In this document: positions 63,437 to 64,000 of the stretch, one piece after another
How positions within the stretch are numbered: the stretch's first letter is position 1
How the letters are laid out: every line of letters begins with the position of its first letter
From: Bremia lactucae
Taxonomy: Eukaryota > Oomycota > Peronosporomycetes > Peronosporales > Peronosporaceae
NCBI RefSeq assembly: GCF_004359215.1
Contig: NC_090628.1
Coordinates: forward strand, 1,300,836-1,364,835
Direction of reading: 5' to 3'
Length of the DNA: 64,000 bases
Notes under the pieces: generated by a model
What the model was told of the DNA's origin: nothing
Database searches by the model: none
What the model saw: the letters and a program-made list of their open reading frames with translations, nothing else
Made by a program: the position numbers and the translations under genes

Positions 63437-64000
63437 ATGAGCCTCAATATTGATTGGGCTCAGTTCATCCACCTCTCCGAACTTCATCGAAAGGTTGCAG
63501 GGCTTATGGCGCAGGGTCTTGGTGAACAAGCCCTGGCCAGGCTTCTGGGTAGTCCTTCTGGGCAACATGTTGCTCAGTTGGAGCAGTTTGAGGCATTCGT
63601 GCTCGGACAGCGGAGGGCCGCGTCCGAGGCACAAAGTTATGCTGCGGCGGAGTCCGTCACTCAGACTCAAGATGAGCTGAGGCATGAGTAGGCTCGGAAC
63701 GAGGCTCTCAACAGGACTGTTGAGATGCTCTCTGCCCGGCCGCATCAGCCGACGCCCATTCGGATGGACCCGCCTAAGTTCAATGCAACTGCAGCGCACA
63801 CAATTGTCCACTGGCTTTTAGCCGTGGAGTAATGCGGTGTCCCGCAGCTCATAGAGGACGACAGCCGGATGCTGTCGTACGCCATGTTGCATCTGCGCGG
63901 TAATACCTCAGTGTGGGCTTACTCGGCGCTTATGGTGGACAGAAAGGCGTTCCCTACATGGGCGATCTTTAAGGATAAGGCTCGCGCCATGTACCAGCCG
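63437..64000 (+). pseudogene. GyB gag, second copy, cut by the window edge
   Basis: It starts at the ATG at 63437 (MSLNIDWAQF) and carries the same in-frame stop as the first copy (TAG at 63689). Shared disabling mutations mean the two copies arose by duplication of an already dead element, or that the assembly repeats one locus. Confidence 0.85.

Larger units (their letters stand above)
62825..64000 (+). repeat. Direct duplicate of 48997-50172
   Basis: From GTTGTCACTCGGTG at 62825 to the window end, the sequence equals that from 48997 onwards by eye, including the gag stop mutations. The left boundary of the identity falls in the small palindrome at the tip of the inverted repeat. Confidence 0.88.

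Overview
This window looks like nuclear DNA of an oomycete, of the Phytophthora or downy-mildew type. Three things suggest this: the Gypsy, Copia, Mutator-like and pogo-like repeats, the 66-77 bp introns with GTACGT donors in the one large gene, and a small island of host genes in a sea of broken retrotransposons. The species assignment is inference, because no marker gene fixes it.

Region 1-31.2 kb is repeat territory. It opens with the 3' end and LTR of a Gypsy element (family GyA), a LINE reverse transcriptase fragment and a reverse-oriented GyB LTR. Copia remnants follow, including one element with both LTRs (3817-8914). Next comes a nearly full-length GyA Gypsy element at 9093-17899, with a 5-bp target duplication (GAGTA), an assembly gap in its protease and an inverted piece of integrase inside its reverse transcriptase. 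It sits inside one of two oppositely oriented SINE-like copies. Then come more Copia pieces, a chromodomain Gypsy fragment, an old rearranged GyA relative (22.6-29.1 kb) and a broken pogo/Tigger transposase.

Region 31.2-48.0 kb is the host gene island. It holds a roughly 3,390-residue chromatin protein (DDT/WHIM, two bromodomains, two PHD fingers and several PDZ-like domains), a type II membrane glycosyltransferase of the MNN1/GT71 type, a 40-codon ORF, and RTF1 of the Paf1 complex on the minus strand. A TIR element with a Mutator-like transposase remnant lies between the first two genes.

Region 48.0-64 kb is repeat territory again. It holds LTR fragments, a decayed GyB element (49032-56604) carrying a SINE with a 17-bp target duplication, and a mitochondrial DNA insertion with part of atp6. 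It also holds a further Gypsy LTR, a 2.3-kb inverted repeat, and the start of a second copy of the GyB locus that appears identical to the first.

Two properties of the Gypsy elements stand out. First, GyA and to a lesser degree GyB are built as long chains of short perfect hairpins running through LTRs and coding regions, and some stems keep pairing through paired substitutions between copies. Second, six Gypsy 3' ends from at least four families each carry an antisense ORF whose start codon lies 111-143 bp inside the 3' LTR. In the complete GyA element its stop codon overlaps the pol stop codon in a shared TTAA. The host genes and the Copia elements show neither property by eye.
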